Shown piece after piece: positions 31,881 through 41,900 of a stretch of DNA of 48,158 bases (its first letter is position 1; the number at the start of each line of letters is the position of its first letter). The notes beneath the pieces are model-generated. The model did no database searches. It was given only the letters and a program-made list of their open reading frames with translations, and was not told where the DNA came from. Source of the stretch: Blattamonas nauphoetae. Lineage: Eukaryota; Preaxostyla; Oxymonadida. The DNA lies in contig JARBJD010000453.1 in the NCBI GenBank assembly GCA_033064195.1, positions 1 to 48,158 on the forward strand, in the 5' to 3' direction. Position numbers and translations under genes: made by a program.

Positions 31881-33213
31881 ATGACATTTGGGATCGTCCC
31901 ATCACCTGGCGAGATGCTTGACGTCGGATTAATCGTTATCGCATCAATCCTTCTTGCTTTCTTTGGGTACATATGGTGGATGAAAAGGAAAGAGACCAAG
32001 AAAAAGAAAGATCAAGAAGCAAGAAAGAAAGCACAACAACAGCAACCACAAGTTCAAAAACCAAAGAAGGATAAACCAGCCCCCGAAAAGCCAACGGAAA
32101 AGTACGGTTCGATTCATCTTGGCTGCAAAGACGATATTGGTGCTTTTGCGTTCACCAATAACTACCTTGTTACAGCCTGCGACGACAAAACTGTCCGTGC
32201 TCTCCCAAAGAAAGAACTCCTGAAGAATGGAAAGTCTGCACTTCATGTGAATCTTCATACTTTTTCACCATCGTGTTCAACCTTTTTCCACACTCAGAAC
32301 CATTCGAACAGGTATAGCCTCCGATTCACCATCAGCTCTTTCTGTCCTCCCTGGAACGAACAAATTCGCTGTCGCAATGAACGATGGAAAAACTCTTCAG
32401 CTTCTCCGATTCCAAGAGGGTTCCTCTGTTCAGTGTGAGGTGGGTGAAACCCTTCGACTGAGCCAGCAAGAGACCCATCCTGCTGAAATTGACTTCTTGG
32501 CCTACCGACCCGGATTCTTGCTCACAGCCTGCAAAAAGGACAGGTGTGCAAAGCTCTGGACCCTTGGAGGAGAATTGGTGCAAACATATTCATTCAATCA
32601 AGGAACACTCCATTCGTTTGCAGTTTCTCCAGACGGCCGATTCGCCACAGGAGGATGTTTTATGAGTGAAGCGAAGATCCTATCGATTGGACTGGCCAAA
32701 GATAAGAAGACTCCTGCAGGAATCACAATGCTCGAATCATTGTGTGGCCACAAAACAGGCATCCTTGCCGTCACATTCACCCCAGACAGCAAATCCGTCG
32801 TCACTGTCTCAAAAGACGGGACATGGAAAATTTGGGAAGTTGACATTGATTACAAGAAGAGGACACCCGAAACAAAGAAGACATTCCAACTTGAACCCGG
32901 CTTCCTCGCTCCAATCCAAACTGAAGAACCGAAAAAGAAGAAAGGACCCGTCGACCCCTATGCTCGTGTCGAGGAACCACAAACATTTATGCCCCAATTC
33001 CTCATTGAAATATGCCCAGAAGGCAAGAAAATCTTCTTTACCAACGGAATCCACATCTACGTCCACAACTTGGCTGACGGGAAATTGATCAAGAGGATCC
33101 GCTCCGTCGATTACATCATTGATGCTCATTGGCAAACGGAGGGTAGAATTGCTGTTTGCACGCAGCGGTCAAGATCAATCACTCTTTACAAATTGAGCGA
33201 GAAGTCTGCTTAG
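31881..33213 (+). CDS. TBL2-like WD40 protein of the ER membrane, two exons
   Basis: Exon 1 is 31881-32272 and exon 2 is 32298-33213, joined over a 25-nt intron, giving 435 residues. A single membrane segment lies near residues 12-34 (VGLIVIASILLAFFGYIWW), followed by a Lys/Gln-rich linker and WD40 blades. The blades include TACDDKTVRALPKKELL, AVSPDGRFATGG, LCGHKTGILAVTFTPD and VVTVSKDGTWKIWEVD. TBL2 in animals is an ER membrane WD40 protein of the stress response, with this same order: anchor, basic linker, blades. An insert rich in Lys/Pro (EEPKKKKGPVDPYARVEE) lies between blades. The ATG at 31881 was preferred over the upstream TTG at 31845. Confidence 0.8.
32273..32297 (+). other. 25-nt intron candidate in the TBL2-like gene
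   Basis: It runs from GTGTTCAACC to CACACTCAG. It joins HTFSP to STIRTGIAS in phase 2, correcting the frame. The other GT donor upstream (32246) would give 51 nt and the wrong phase. At 25 nt it would be among the shortest spliceosomal introns, so an indel is the alternative. Confidence 0.5.
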
Positions 33214-33485
33214 TCGGGATTGTTTATCCATTTCACCCTTCCTGTAGTGGGATGTGTTTGTGTTGATTATCATTCGGAGTCTCTTCTCACTCTTCTCTTG
33301 AATATCGAGGAGAATGTGGGCCAATCATGACATGTTGACATTTGGCCCTTCTTTCGTCTTGAAACTGTATAATAATAGGACGGTGAACAATCTCCGAGGG
33401 CATCTCCGTCCTGTGTGACGAAAAAATGAGACATTTCATGAAAGTAGGAAATTATGGACATGATCACCATCTCTCACTCATTCAG
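33214..33485. other. Intergenic stretch
   Basis: This is a 272-bp gap with no gene or repeat recognised. Confidence 0.5.
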
Positions 33486-35412
33486 ATGCCAAAAGTAACT
33501 GCCTCGCGACCAACTCAACCTGAAACAGACACACAGGTGACTCCACCCAATTGTACGAGCATTCATTGCCTTCTCATTGTTCTGTTCTCATTGTGAAGAT
33601 GACCCTCTCTCACGAGTTCTGATTGGAACAGGGTCCGCTGGAAGTGTTTTCGAAATGCGGAAGGTTGGCCTGACGAATAGTCATGTTGTGAAGATTGTCC
33701 CAAAATCGCCGAGCGGAGGGCCAGACGTATTTCAAAGCCAATATACGCTCCACAACAAATACCGACATTTCAACCTTGTTCGACAATATCCGATGAGTTT
33801 TGACAAGAGTTATTATTTTGTTGGGATGGAGCGACTTTTGGGAGGAAATCTGAAGACATTCTTGGAAGAAACCCCGACTCATCCTCGCCCAGGCCTGGCT
33901 GTCTGCTCTTCTTCTTCTTTTTGACATTCTCTTGTTGATCTCTGTGTAATCTCGTTTTTTCTGTTTTCTCTGATTTTGATTTGTCAGAGGATTTGCAGTG
34001 TTTTGTCTGGCGTTGTGGATGGCCTGTCATTCCTGGAATCGAAGAACCAGGAATATGGGGCTCTTCATCCAGGGAACATTTTGATTGGAAGAAACAATTG
34101 TGGTGTTCTTGGTGTGTTATTTTGACATTTTTGATTGTTTTGTTCCAACATCGTTTCAGGTGACTTCTTCTTCACACCTCCATCGTTGACGAATCCACAG
34201 GACATCGAGAGCGGGAGGTGTGCGTATCTTGCACCGGAACTTGTTGGGGGGCCAAGCACCACAGTGGCAACAAGCCGGTCCGATGTCTGGTCATTCGGAG
34301 TGATTGTGATGGAAAGTGTTGTTGGAGTGAATCCGTTCAAGGACCTGTCGAGCACGACGTTGCGGACAGGAGTGAACAGCTTCGATTTGGAGAAATTTGT
34401 GGATAGTCTGAATGAAGAACAGAAATCGCGAATGACTCCAGCCTTGAAGCAGTTGTTGTCAGAATGCCTCCAAATTGTTTGTGTTCTCCTTGTCCGTCAC
34501 TCTTCATTGTTTGTTTTGATGCCTCAGACACCCACAGACCGAACAACATTCTCATCGATCCGACAACGCCGTCTTCTCCGCTCTCTGCTGACGACACAAG
34601 AAGAGATCAACACATTCAACGAAGCAATCATCCTCCACCAACAAGAGCAACTCTCACAGAGCATCTTCGCTCCAGCACTCGCTTCAGTGATCCAAACTGT
34701 TAATGTGATCGAAGGGTCGTCAGGCGAGAGAGGACGTGCCATTCCACACAAGATTCCCTTCCACCCACAAATTTTGGTGGAGTCAATCTTCCCTTTGGTC
34801 TCGGCTCATCCCTCACAAAAGCCCGACTCAATTGGGACGATCATGGTTGACGGCCATGTGATCAACCGAGATATCACACTCGGGGAAGCAGGCGTAACGA
34901 GCGAGTCTGTGATCACAGTGTTCCCCCACGCATCGCCAAACAGCAGCATCTTCATCGTCCTTCCGTCAAAGCGGTTCTACATCATGGAGTACATCGAAGC
35001 ACACCACCGAATGAACGCAGGGGCCTTCCTGCACGACTGCTCTGACTCACTTTCACGGACGATTGACAAATACACGCTGCACGGGGAAGATGGGCGGCTG
35101 ATTGATCTGCGCCAGACGATGATCGGGAACGAGGTGCATGCTGGCTCAGTCATCACCATCCAATCAATCACAGATGGCTCGGAAGTGTTTGTGAAGACTC
35201 TGACGGGAAAGACGGTGTCATTCGATGTGGATCTTCAAACAGACACTGTTGAAGACTTGAAACGTCAAATCTACGGAAAGGAAGGGATCCCCCCAGATCA
35301 ACAGCGGATCATCTTTGCGGGTCGGCAGTTGGCGGACCATGAAGTTCTTTCAAGTGCGGGGATCGAATCAGAATCGACAGTTCATCTTGTGCTGAAGTTG
35401 CGAGGAGGATAA
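33486..35412 (+). CDS. Pseudokinase - ubiquitin-like - ubiquitin fusion protein, five exons
   Basis: The exons are 33486-33552, 33599-33900, 33988-34111, 34160-34476 and 34528-35412, totalling 1,695 nt and 564 residues with all junctions in phase. The kinase fold covers about residues 25-290: Gly loop [10 protein letters not shown], Lys in VVKIV, hinge [11 protein letters not shown], catalytic loop [10 protein letters not shown] where HRD has become YGA (Asp to Ala), DFF in place of [20 protein letters not shown] and CLQ...PTDRTTF. It is therefore probably a pseudokinase. A region of about 200 residues with one or two weak ubiquitin-like folds follows. The last 77 residues are ubiquitin ([31 protein letters not shown]). 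It ends exactly at LRGG. I know of no described protein with this layout. Cytosolic; no signal peptide or membrane segment. Confidence 0.85.
33553..33598 (+). other. 46-nt intron (kinase-ubiquitin gene, first)
   Basis: GTACGAGC to TTGTGAAG. It joins exon 1 ([17 protein letters not shown] and a few more residues) to [11 protein letters not shown] in phase 1. Confidence 0.65.
33901..33987 (+). other. 87-nt intron (kinase-ubiquitin gene, second)
   Basis: GTCTGCTC to ATTTGTCAG. It contains in-frame stops and joins RPGLA to [12 protein letters not shown] in phase 0. Confidence 0.7.
34112..34159 (+). other. 48-nt intron (kinase-ubiquitin gene, third)
   Basis: GTGTGTTATTTTG to CGTTTCAG. It joins NNCGVLG to DFFFTPP across the DFG-equivalent motif in phase 1. 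Confidence 0.8.
34477..34527 (+). other. 51-nt intron (kinase-ubiquitin gene, fourth)
   Basis: GTTTGTGTTCTCC to GATGCCTCAG. The frame is open through it, but removal restores the conserved kinase pattern [12 protein letters not shown] without a 17-residue hydrophobic insert. Confidence 0.65.
35180..35412 (+). other. C-terminal ubiquitin domain
   Basis: Against standard ubiquitin I see the Ile44 patch kept (RIIFAG, HLVL) and Lys6, Lys11, Lys27 and Lys33 kept. Lys29 has become Gln, Lys48 has become Arg (AGRQL) and Lys63 has become Ser (IESEST). There is one extra residue in the second strand region (VDLQTDT). The C-terminus is LRGG followed directly by the stop codon. Confidence 0.92.
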
Positions 35413-35832
35413 GCTGAGAAACTCTTCAATTTATACCCTTGGGGGTTTGTGGACCTCAGGGTGTCTTGTTTCGACCGTGTACAACATTATCACTTTAAAA
35501 GCTATCCTTTGTTTTTTTGATTGGATTGTCCAGCAATAATAATCCACACAAGGGGACTAGAAGATGTAGTTTCAATAGAAGTTCCAAGTTGAGGGTGTGG
35601 ACAATCTTGAATAACGAATTCAAGTCCTGGATCTTGAGAATTCCATTTTTTAAAATTGGTTGATAAGACGCAACAATCCGCCCAAGGACAAGTCAAGCCA
35701 ATTTGGGAGAAATATATGATAGTGATACAGCCACCCTCTATGTCTGGAGACTATAAAAACACAATTTGAAACTTCCGGCGAAAGTGGAAATTTGGAGAAA
35801 ATTGGAAAAAGTGCTGGGTCACGAAATCAAAA
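35413..35832. other. Intergenic stretch
   Basis: This is a 420-bp gap. Open frames are short; no gene or repeat recognised. Confidence 0.5.
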
Positions 35833-36642
35833 ATGACTGAATCAAATCAAACTCAACCCAAACAAGTCCCAATCACGTTTATTCCCACATTCCGCAGGAG
35901 ATACCTCACCATTCATCCAGAAATGACCTTCGAAGAGTGCGAATGCCAAATCTTCGCTCTCTTCGACATCCGCTGCTCCGACCGTCTCATCATCGAGGCC
36001 GAGTCTCCCACTCTCGCACGCCACCGCTTGACTTCCACAGACACTTTCCGAGCTGTCGTCCCGAACTCGGAGGAAGACAGCGGAGTCCAGTTCTTCGTCA
36101 CCACGGAAGGAATGCGAGCCTCGCACGAAGGGAAAGACAAGCTCACCCCACTCGCGTTTGTGTTCCCCAGAGACCCCGAAAGAGGCGTCATCGCGCAGGA
36201 ACAGATCGGATCGTACGCCAGCGACATTCTCGGCAGTGTCTCCCGATTCTTCTCGCGCCAGTTCGCCAACCGCAGCAACAGCCCAAGCCACGACGAGAGC
36301 AACGACTCTCCAAGCGAGTCTGGCGAAGACAGCGAACAGGCCGAGCAGAAATGCGAACAGAATCCGACAGACACTGTATCGTCTGAAGAAGTGACAGCCG
36401 ATGAGGAAGTCAGAGGCGACGAGCTGCAGGAACCACCCCAAAACGACGAGCCTCTCGACGAGCAGATAAAGCACGCAGAAACAGAGGCAGTCGACGAAGC
36501 CATCAATTCGCCAGAAAACACGAGTCCGGCTTCCCCTCAGACCCAAAATCCAAATCAGCCGCTCCCAGACATCATGGCCCAATTCATGCAGATGCTCCAA
36601 AATTTCAATCAGGCTGTCGCTCCGAAACCGCACGACGAATAA
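35833..36642 (+). CDS. 269-residue protein with acidic tail, unrecognised
   Basis: It is an intronless frame from the ATG at 35833. The N-terminal 90 residues have a strand-strand-helix-strand pattern (VPITFIPTFRRRYLTIHP, then FEECECQIFALFDI, then DRLIIEAES) that could be a ubiquitin-like or PB1-like fold; this is inference. The middle holds a Phe/Arg-rich helix (SVSRFFSRQFANR). The region of about residues 150-240 is very rich in Glu, Asp, Gln, Ser and Pro and is probably disordered. The end holds an amphipathic helix (IMAQFMQMLQNFNQAV). It lies 420 bp after the ubiquitin-fusion gene in the same direction. No known domain is certain. Confidence 0.65.
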   Translation: MTESNQTQPKQVPITFIPTFRRRYLTIHPEMTFEECECQIFALFDIRCSDRLIIEAESPTLARHRLTSTDTFRAVVPNSEEDSGVQFFVTTEGMRASHEGKDKLTPLAFVFPRDPERGVIAQEQIGSYASDILGSVSRFFSRQFANRSNSPSHDESNDSPSESGEDSEQAEQKCEQNPTDTVSSEEVTADEEVRGDELQEPPQNDEPLDEQIKHAETEAVDEAINSPENTSPASPQTQNPNQPLPDIMAQFMQMLQNFNQAVAPKPHDE

Positions 36643-37629
36643 TCGATTCTTCTTTTTTGTCTTCATTTGCCTTGTCGCCCCATACGTCACACTTCAACAC
36701 TTGCTAACAATCGAGTCATTGTCGTAAATATCCAAGAGAGGTTCTCCAAAGTGAATAAACGAAAATGGTGTTCACTCTTCGAGGTGAGATTGTCTTGAGG
36801 GCTGATCCAGCTCAAAACGCAAAATGAGTTCCCCAATGAACCACATTATCATCCATCTCATCAGAATCACGGTTTCACATTCATTTCAATTTCATACTCT
36901 TCCGCAAATAAACTGAGAAGAATGGAGGGAAGTCGATGAAATGTGAAATCTGTGTAGTGTGTCATGGACAAATGCCTCCCGTCAATACAGATCGAAGCAC
37001 AGAGTGATCCTGCCATGCTCCATCCACGAAAGACACAGTCTGAGGTCAAGTGAGTGTTGTGATGACGAGATGGGAGACGAATCTGATGAAATGCGAATCT
37101 GTTCAGAAATGTGAAATGGGCATCTAGAAAAGTGCACAAGTGATATTGAAAATGAAGATTCTTCTCATTCCATGTGGTGTGAATGTCTGACTTGGCCAAG
37201 CAAGTCAAAAATGAGTGGAATGGAGATGAATGAAATGAGCAAAAGAAGAGAGTGAGGGGAGATGTGTCTGTAACACATCGAATGTCTCGACGAACCATTC
37301 ACATGACGTGCAATCAGGGGTACGAATAGTGTTTAAAACAATGTCTGTGAAGAAGGTGAGTGAGTTGGGGTGAGAGTGAGTGGTGAAAAAGATGAGAGGC
37401 GACGATGACAATTCGTTGGATTGTGTGGGAGTCATTCATTGCGTTGGGTGAGATGGAGTGACGAGAATCTCGGCCTGCGCCTTCTCGGAATGGATGTGCA
37501 TGTGAGAAGTTAGAAAAGATATATGGAGATGATTGTGTACGGATTTGTGAATGAAAAATGACATGAGAATGAAGATGTGTAGATCAAACGAAAGACGAGA
37601 TTGAAATGATTCAGACAATTCGAGATGGG
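36643..37629. other. Intergenic stretch containing duplicated receptor-gene 3' flank
   Basis: It shows no gene. From about 36873 the sequence matches the region from 45577 onward, base for base over long runs (for example ATGCCTCCCGTCAATACAGA). One block of about 240 bp, 37200-37430, is missing from the other copy. It is the downstream flank of the receptor pseudokinase gene and was duplicated with it. Confidence 0.8.
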
Positions 37630-38905
37630 TTAGTGCGAGATGAAGATCTCAAAGACATCCTCCTCATCACAGTCGATCGAGTTCACTCGCTCCAAAACAC
37701 TTCCAAGTGTCGGTCGATCGTCAACTGAGATCGTCAGACAGTCGCAGATCAGCGTCTTCATTTCCGAGCTCCGCACTCCATCCAGAGGAGGCAGCATCCC
37801 CGAACACAGCTGCCGAGACGCGTTCATCGCATCCGTCTCTCCAAACGGAACAAGACCAGTCTCGATTTCAAACAAGATCAGGCCAAGCCGAAAAACCGAT
37901 GCTTTTTCATGATCAATCTCTCGATTTGTCGTTGTCGTTCCTTCCTTCTCCTCTCCTCCCTTCTCCTTCTTCTCTCCAATCGCTTCTTCAGGCGATCGCC
38001 ATCGAATCTCTTCGTGTGCCTTTCCTTCACCAACATTCGTTCCAAAGCTCGCTTTCGTTGTGTTCAACTCTTCGTCTTTCAGTTTGAATGCCAGTTCAGT
38101 CCCATTAATGAACACTCGATGTGGCGACAGTTTCGAGAGATCACGAACATCGTTCGGGAAGTGCGAAAGATTGTGGAGACCACGAACCAGCTTCTGTTCC
38201 GTCGATCGGCGAGGGAGAGGACGATGTCCTTTCTTGTGGAATGCATCAAACAGCGACATTCGAACCATCGTGGTTTCGGCAAAAATCTTGTCATCACACA
38301 CAATGACGTCCATGACTTTGGCGTCTCCCGCTTGTTCTTTCCGGTCTTCCTCCTCACCATCCACTCTGATGAGATCGGTTCGTTTGTCGCGAGTAAGTTC
38401 ACCACCTTTGATAGCGTCTGCAGTTGAGTCGAGCATGGTGTGTCCCATGGTGTCGCGATAATCTTCAACATCCATCTTTTCGATGTTGTCCTGAAAATCC
38501 AATTCTTCTGCTTTCGTCATCTTCGATTTCTGTTCTTTCTCTTTTCGACGACGGTAGCACAAATAAATGATCAAAATCAATCCCAACAATCCCACTCCAA
38601 CAACAATCGCAACAGGAAGCCACCATTTCATGTTTTCGCGAACCGATTGCGCGAGACGATCGGACGAACTCTTTTGGATGACAAAAGAGTCATTTGTTCC
38701 CAAGTTCTCTCCAAATCTCAATCGACCTCTCCATTCCAGCGATGGTGAGAGCAACGACAGCGACGACAGTGCAAGCGACAGAACAATTTCAGTTTCAGTG
38801 AAGGACGACGTTGTCTCCAGATTCAGTTCCAGTTCTTTGTGTTCTCCCTCCGATTTGTTCTTGTTCATCTCAAACACTTCCAACCACAGTCCACAAGGAA
38901 TCAGT
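36873..38905. repeat. Segmental duplication, copy 1
   Basis: This covers the 3' flank and the 3' end of the receptor gene, up to GTCCACAAGGAATCAGT. It matches 45577-47332. Both copies have the same orientation. Confidence 0.85.
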
Positions 38906-41900
38906 GTCGATCCACAAATCACAATCGAGAATGTCCCTGTCTTCTTGTCCAAACTGGACGATGACTCGGACGAGAGTGTGGGGATGAAGAGAGGTGCATT
39001 CGGGTTGATCACCGTCGATGTGACTGTGCAGTCTTCCGACGAGATGAATCCCGATTTCGTGTCGCCTGTCCCATCTCCTCCATTCAGACTCCCAATCTCA
39101 ATCAATCCATTTTCTGAGCAGTGGATGTTGCGTCGAGCTGATGGGAAGGATGAGATTGTGGGAATGTTGTCGTGGAACGAGCTGGTATCGATCTTCAGAA
39201 TTCCTCCCTTCATGTTGACTGCCCCTTGCGACAGATTCGACAGAACGGTGAACGTTATTTTGGTTGTGGCGTTGTCGAGTTGCAGAATCCCACTCGACCA
39301 GCTGCACAAGTCATCCATTTCTGACGATTCAGTGTTCGAAGATGACGATTCTCGGCCCACGATCGATCCATCCTTCAGAAGGAGTGTCGAGTTGGAGAGG
39401 GCAATCAGAACAAACCATTCCATCGAGTTTTCAAACACAATGTCGATGTCCACAAACTCCAGCGAGCCATTCTCCATCACAATCATCCCCTTCTCTTCTC
39501 CCATCGACGCCGACTTCGAAATCTCAAGTGTCGGCTCAGTGTTGCTTCCATTCTCAAAAAGAAGATTCATCCCAACCCCACACACCATCGCTTTCGTCTG
39601 ACTCGCTTTCTTCTTCAAACGAATCGTCACTTCCGAACAGCCCAAGTGTTGTGCCAGCTTCCATGCCGAGTCAATCGATGAGCATGCTCGTTCCTTCGTT
39701 CCGCAAAAGCCAGACGAATCAGTGGAGAGAGAATCCGCAAACACGATCAGCTCAGTCGGACGAGCTTTCGTTTTGATTTCAACAGGTGAAACAACCACAA
39801 TCGCTTCTGAAGTTAAAACGTCTTTCACTGAGATGATCGGATAAGTCTCGCTGAAGTTCAGAGTGTTCGAGTAACCAAGAAGCATTTCAGAGGTTTGTCC
39901 ATCAGTCGATGACGAGAATGAAATATCAAAAGAGAGACCACCATTCAGCTCGACGATAAACACACCTGTCGTAGGAAGACCTTCACCAATCAGTTTGATG
40001 ACACAAGTCGAACATAGAGAGTTGGAGAAGTCGAATTCAGCTTTGGTGATTTTCGGAGTATTTGGTACGATCAAATCCGTCTCGTGAAGAATCACATTCA
40101 TAGTCGACGAGAAGACACGCTTCAGTGAATAGGTCGTCCCATATTTCACTCCACTTGTCCCCTCAACGTCAACTGCAACCCGAAATTCCAGTGATGATGC
40201 AGATACAAAAGTGCATGCTGAAGACTCGAACACCTGCTCAGGAGATGACGACAACGAGATTTCCGCTGAGAACTTATCCGACTCGTCCAGCTCTTCACAA
40301 GTCAGCACGAACACAACAAACTCTCGGTCCCCTGTCAGAGATGAAGAGATGTCTGTCACACGAGCTGGCGCTGGATCCACTTTCAATGTAACTGCCGCAT
40401 TCACACCACACCGATATCCTGAAATCGAAAGATCTGTAATCCGATATTCCGCTCCATACTTCACTTTTCCTTCCGATCCATACACTTCTTCCCACAACTC
40501 GTGGCTCGTCTGCACTTCACTTCCAATCAATCCTCCAAACGTGCTCGACAGCCTCAAATCCGTCCCAGAAACATCATTGTTCGATGATCGCTCAATCAAA
40601 CCAATCGAGAACGCCATCCCACTCGGAAATCCTTCTCCAACAATCGTGATCTTCGCTTTCGTCTTCATCGTATCCCCAAGAACACATTGAGAACTCGTGA
40701 TTCGAGGTGGCGTCGCTGGCGTCAAAAACGAAATCGTTCCTTCAAGTGCTGCAATCACAACAGAATTCTTCACCGAAATCACTGAATAGTTCGTTCCATA
40801 TTTCAGTTCTGTGCTTCCAAACACCACTGCTTCTCCAGTCCCAGTCTGACTATCAGAAAATGTAACCGGAATCCTGATCTCATTCGATGTCCCAGCTTCA
40901 GACACAACAAGCTCAAATCCTGTCGCAATCATGTTCGATCCTGTCACAACAATCGAAATATTCTCAATCGTCGACAACGAAAGACTCGCTTCCACTTTCG
41001 AAATCGTTGGACCAACTGGCGTGAGAAACTTCGGCGCTCGAACAAGAACAATCTCGTCTGACCCATCTTCCGAATCCACAAGCGATGTCATCAAATATTC
41101 TGTGTTGAATTGAACTTCTGATTCAAGTCCTGCTTTGATCGTCCCACTCCCACTCTCAGCCGATGAGAACGAAACCAAGAATGTGTGCGAGTTGTTCAAT
41201 GTCGCTTTGAATGTCTTCCCTTCGGGCAGTTTCGTCCCAACAATTGACACTTCAAACGTCGTTCCAGCACATGTCAATGGTGCGGAGATCAATGTCACAA
41301 TCGGAGGATCAGGAACAACCAGTTTCACATTGCTGTTCACAAATATCCTAGTTCCACCCGAAGACGCGTTCAATATTTCATATTCTGTCCCAAACTTGAG
41401 CTGTGTGCTTGTTTCACTTTCGCCGACAGACAGAATAATCACACAGTGCGTCACATTCAAGATTGTCACTTGTCCTGTCAGTTCAACTTCGCCTGAACTT
41501 GATTTCATCTTCAGCATCATCGATGTCCCTCCAAGCTGTCGACCAACAATCACAACTGAAACTGCTGTCTTCTCTCCATTCAATGTCTCATCCCCAATTC
41601 TTTCAATTCGTGTTGGTTCAATTGGTGTTGCCATTTTTACATCATTCAACAGAATCGATGTTGCCCCACATATCACCGATGTCAGTGTGTACGTCTCCCC
41701 AAACTTCAGAGTCGACGGATTCGGATAAAGTGAAAATGATTGTGTCAGAGTCGTCGTGCCTGAAAGGGAAGGAGTGATCGTTTTTGTTTGGCCTGCTGAA
41801 TCTTTCATCACAACGGAGTAGCTTCCACTTGTCAAACCAATCCCAGTCAGAGTGACTGTTGTCGAGTTTCCACTCGCATCCAGCGAGGCTGTGGCTTCAT

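Noticed and set aside
38060-41777. Many long plus-strand frames opposite the receptor gene
   Set aside because: They mirror Ser/Thr/Glu codons of the minus-strand receptor and have no domain character.
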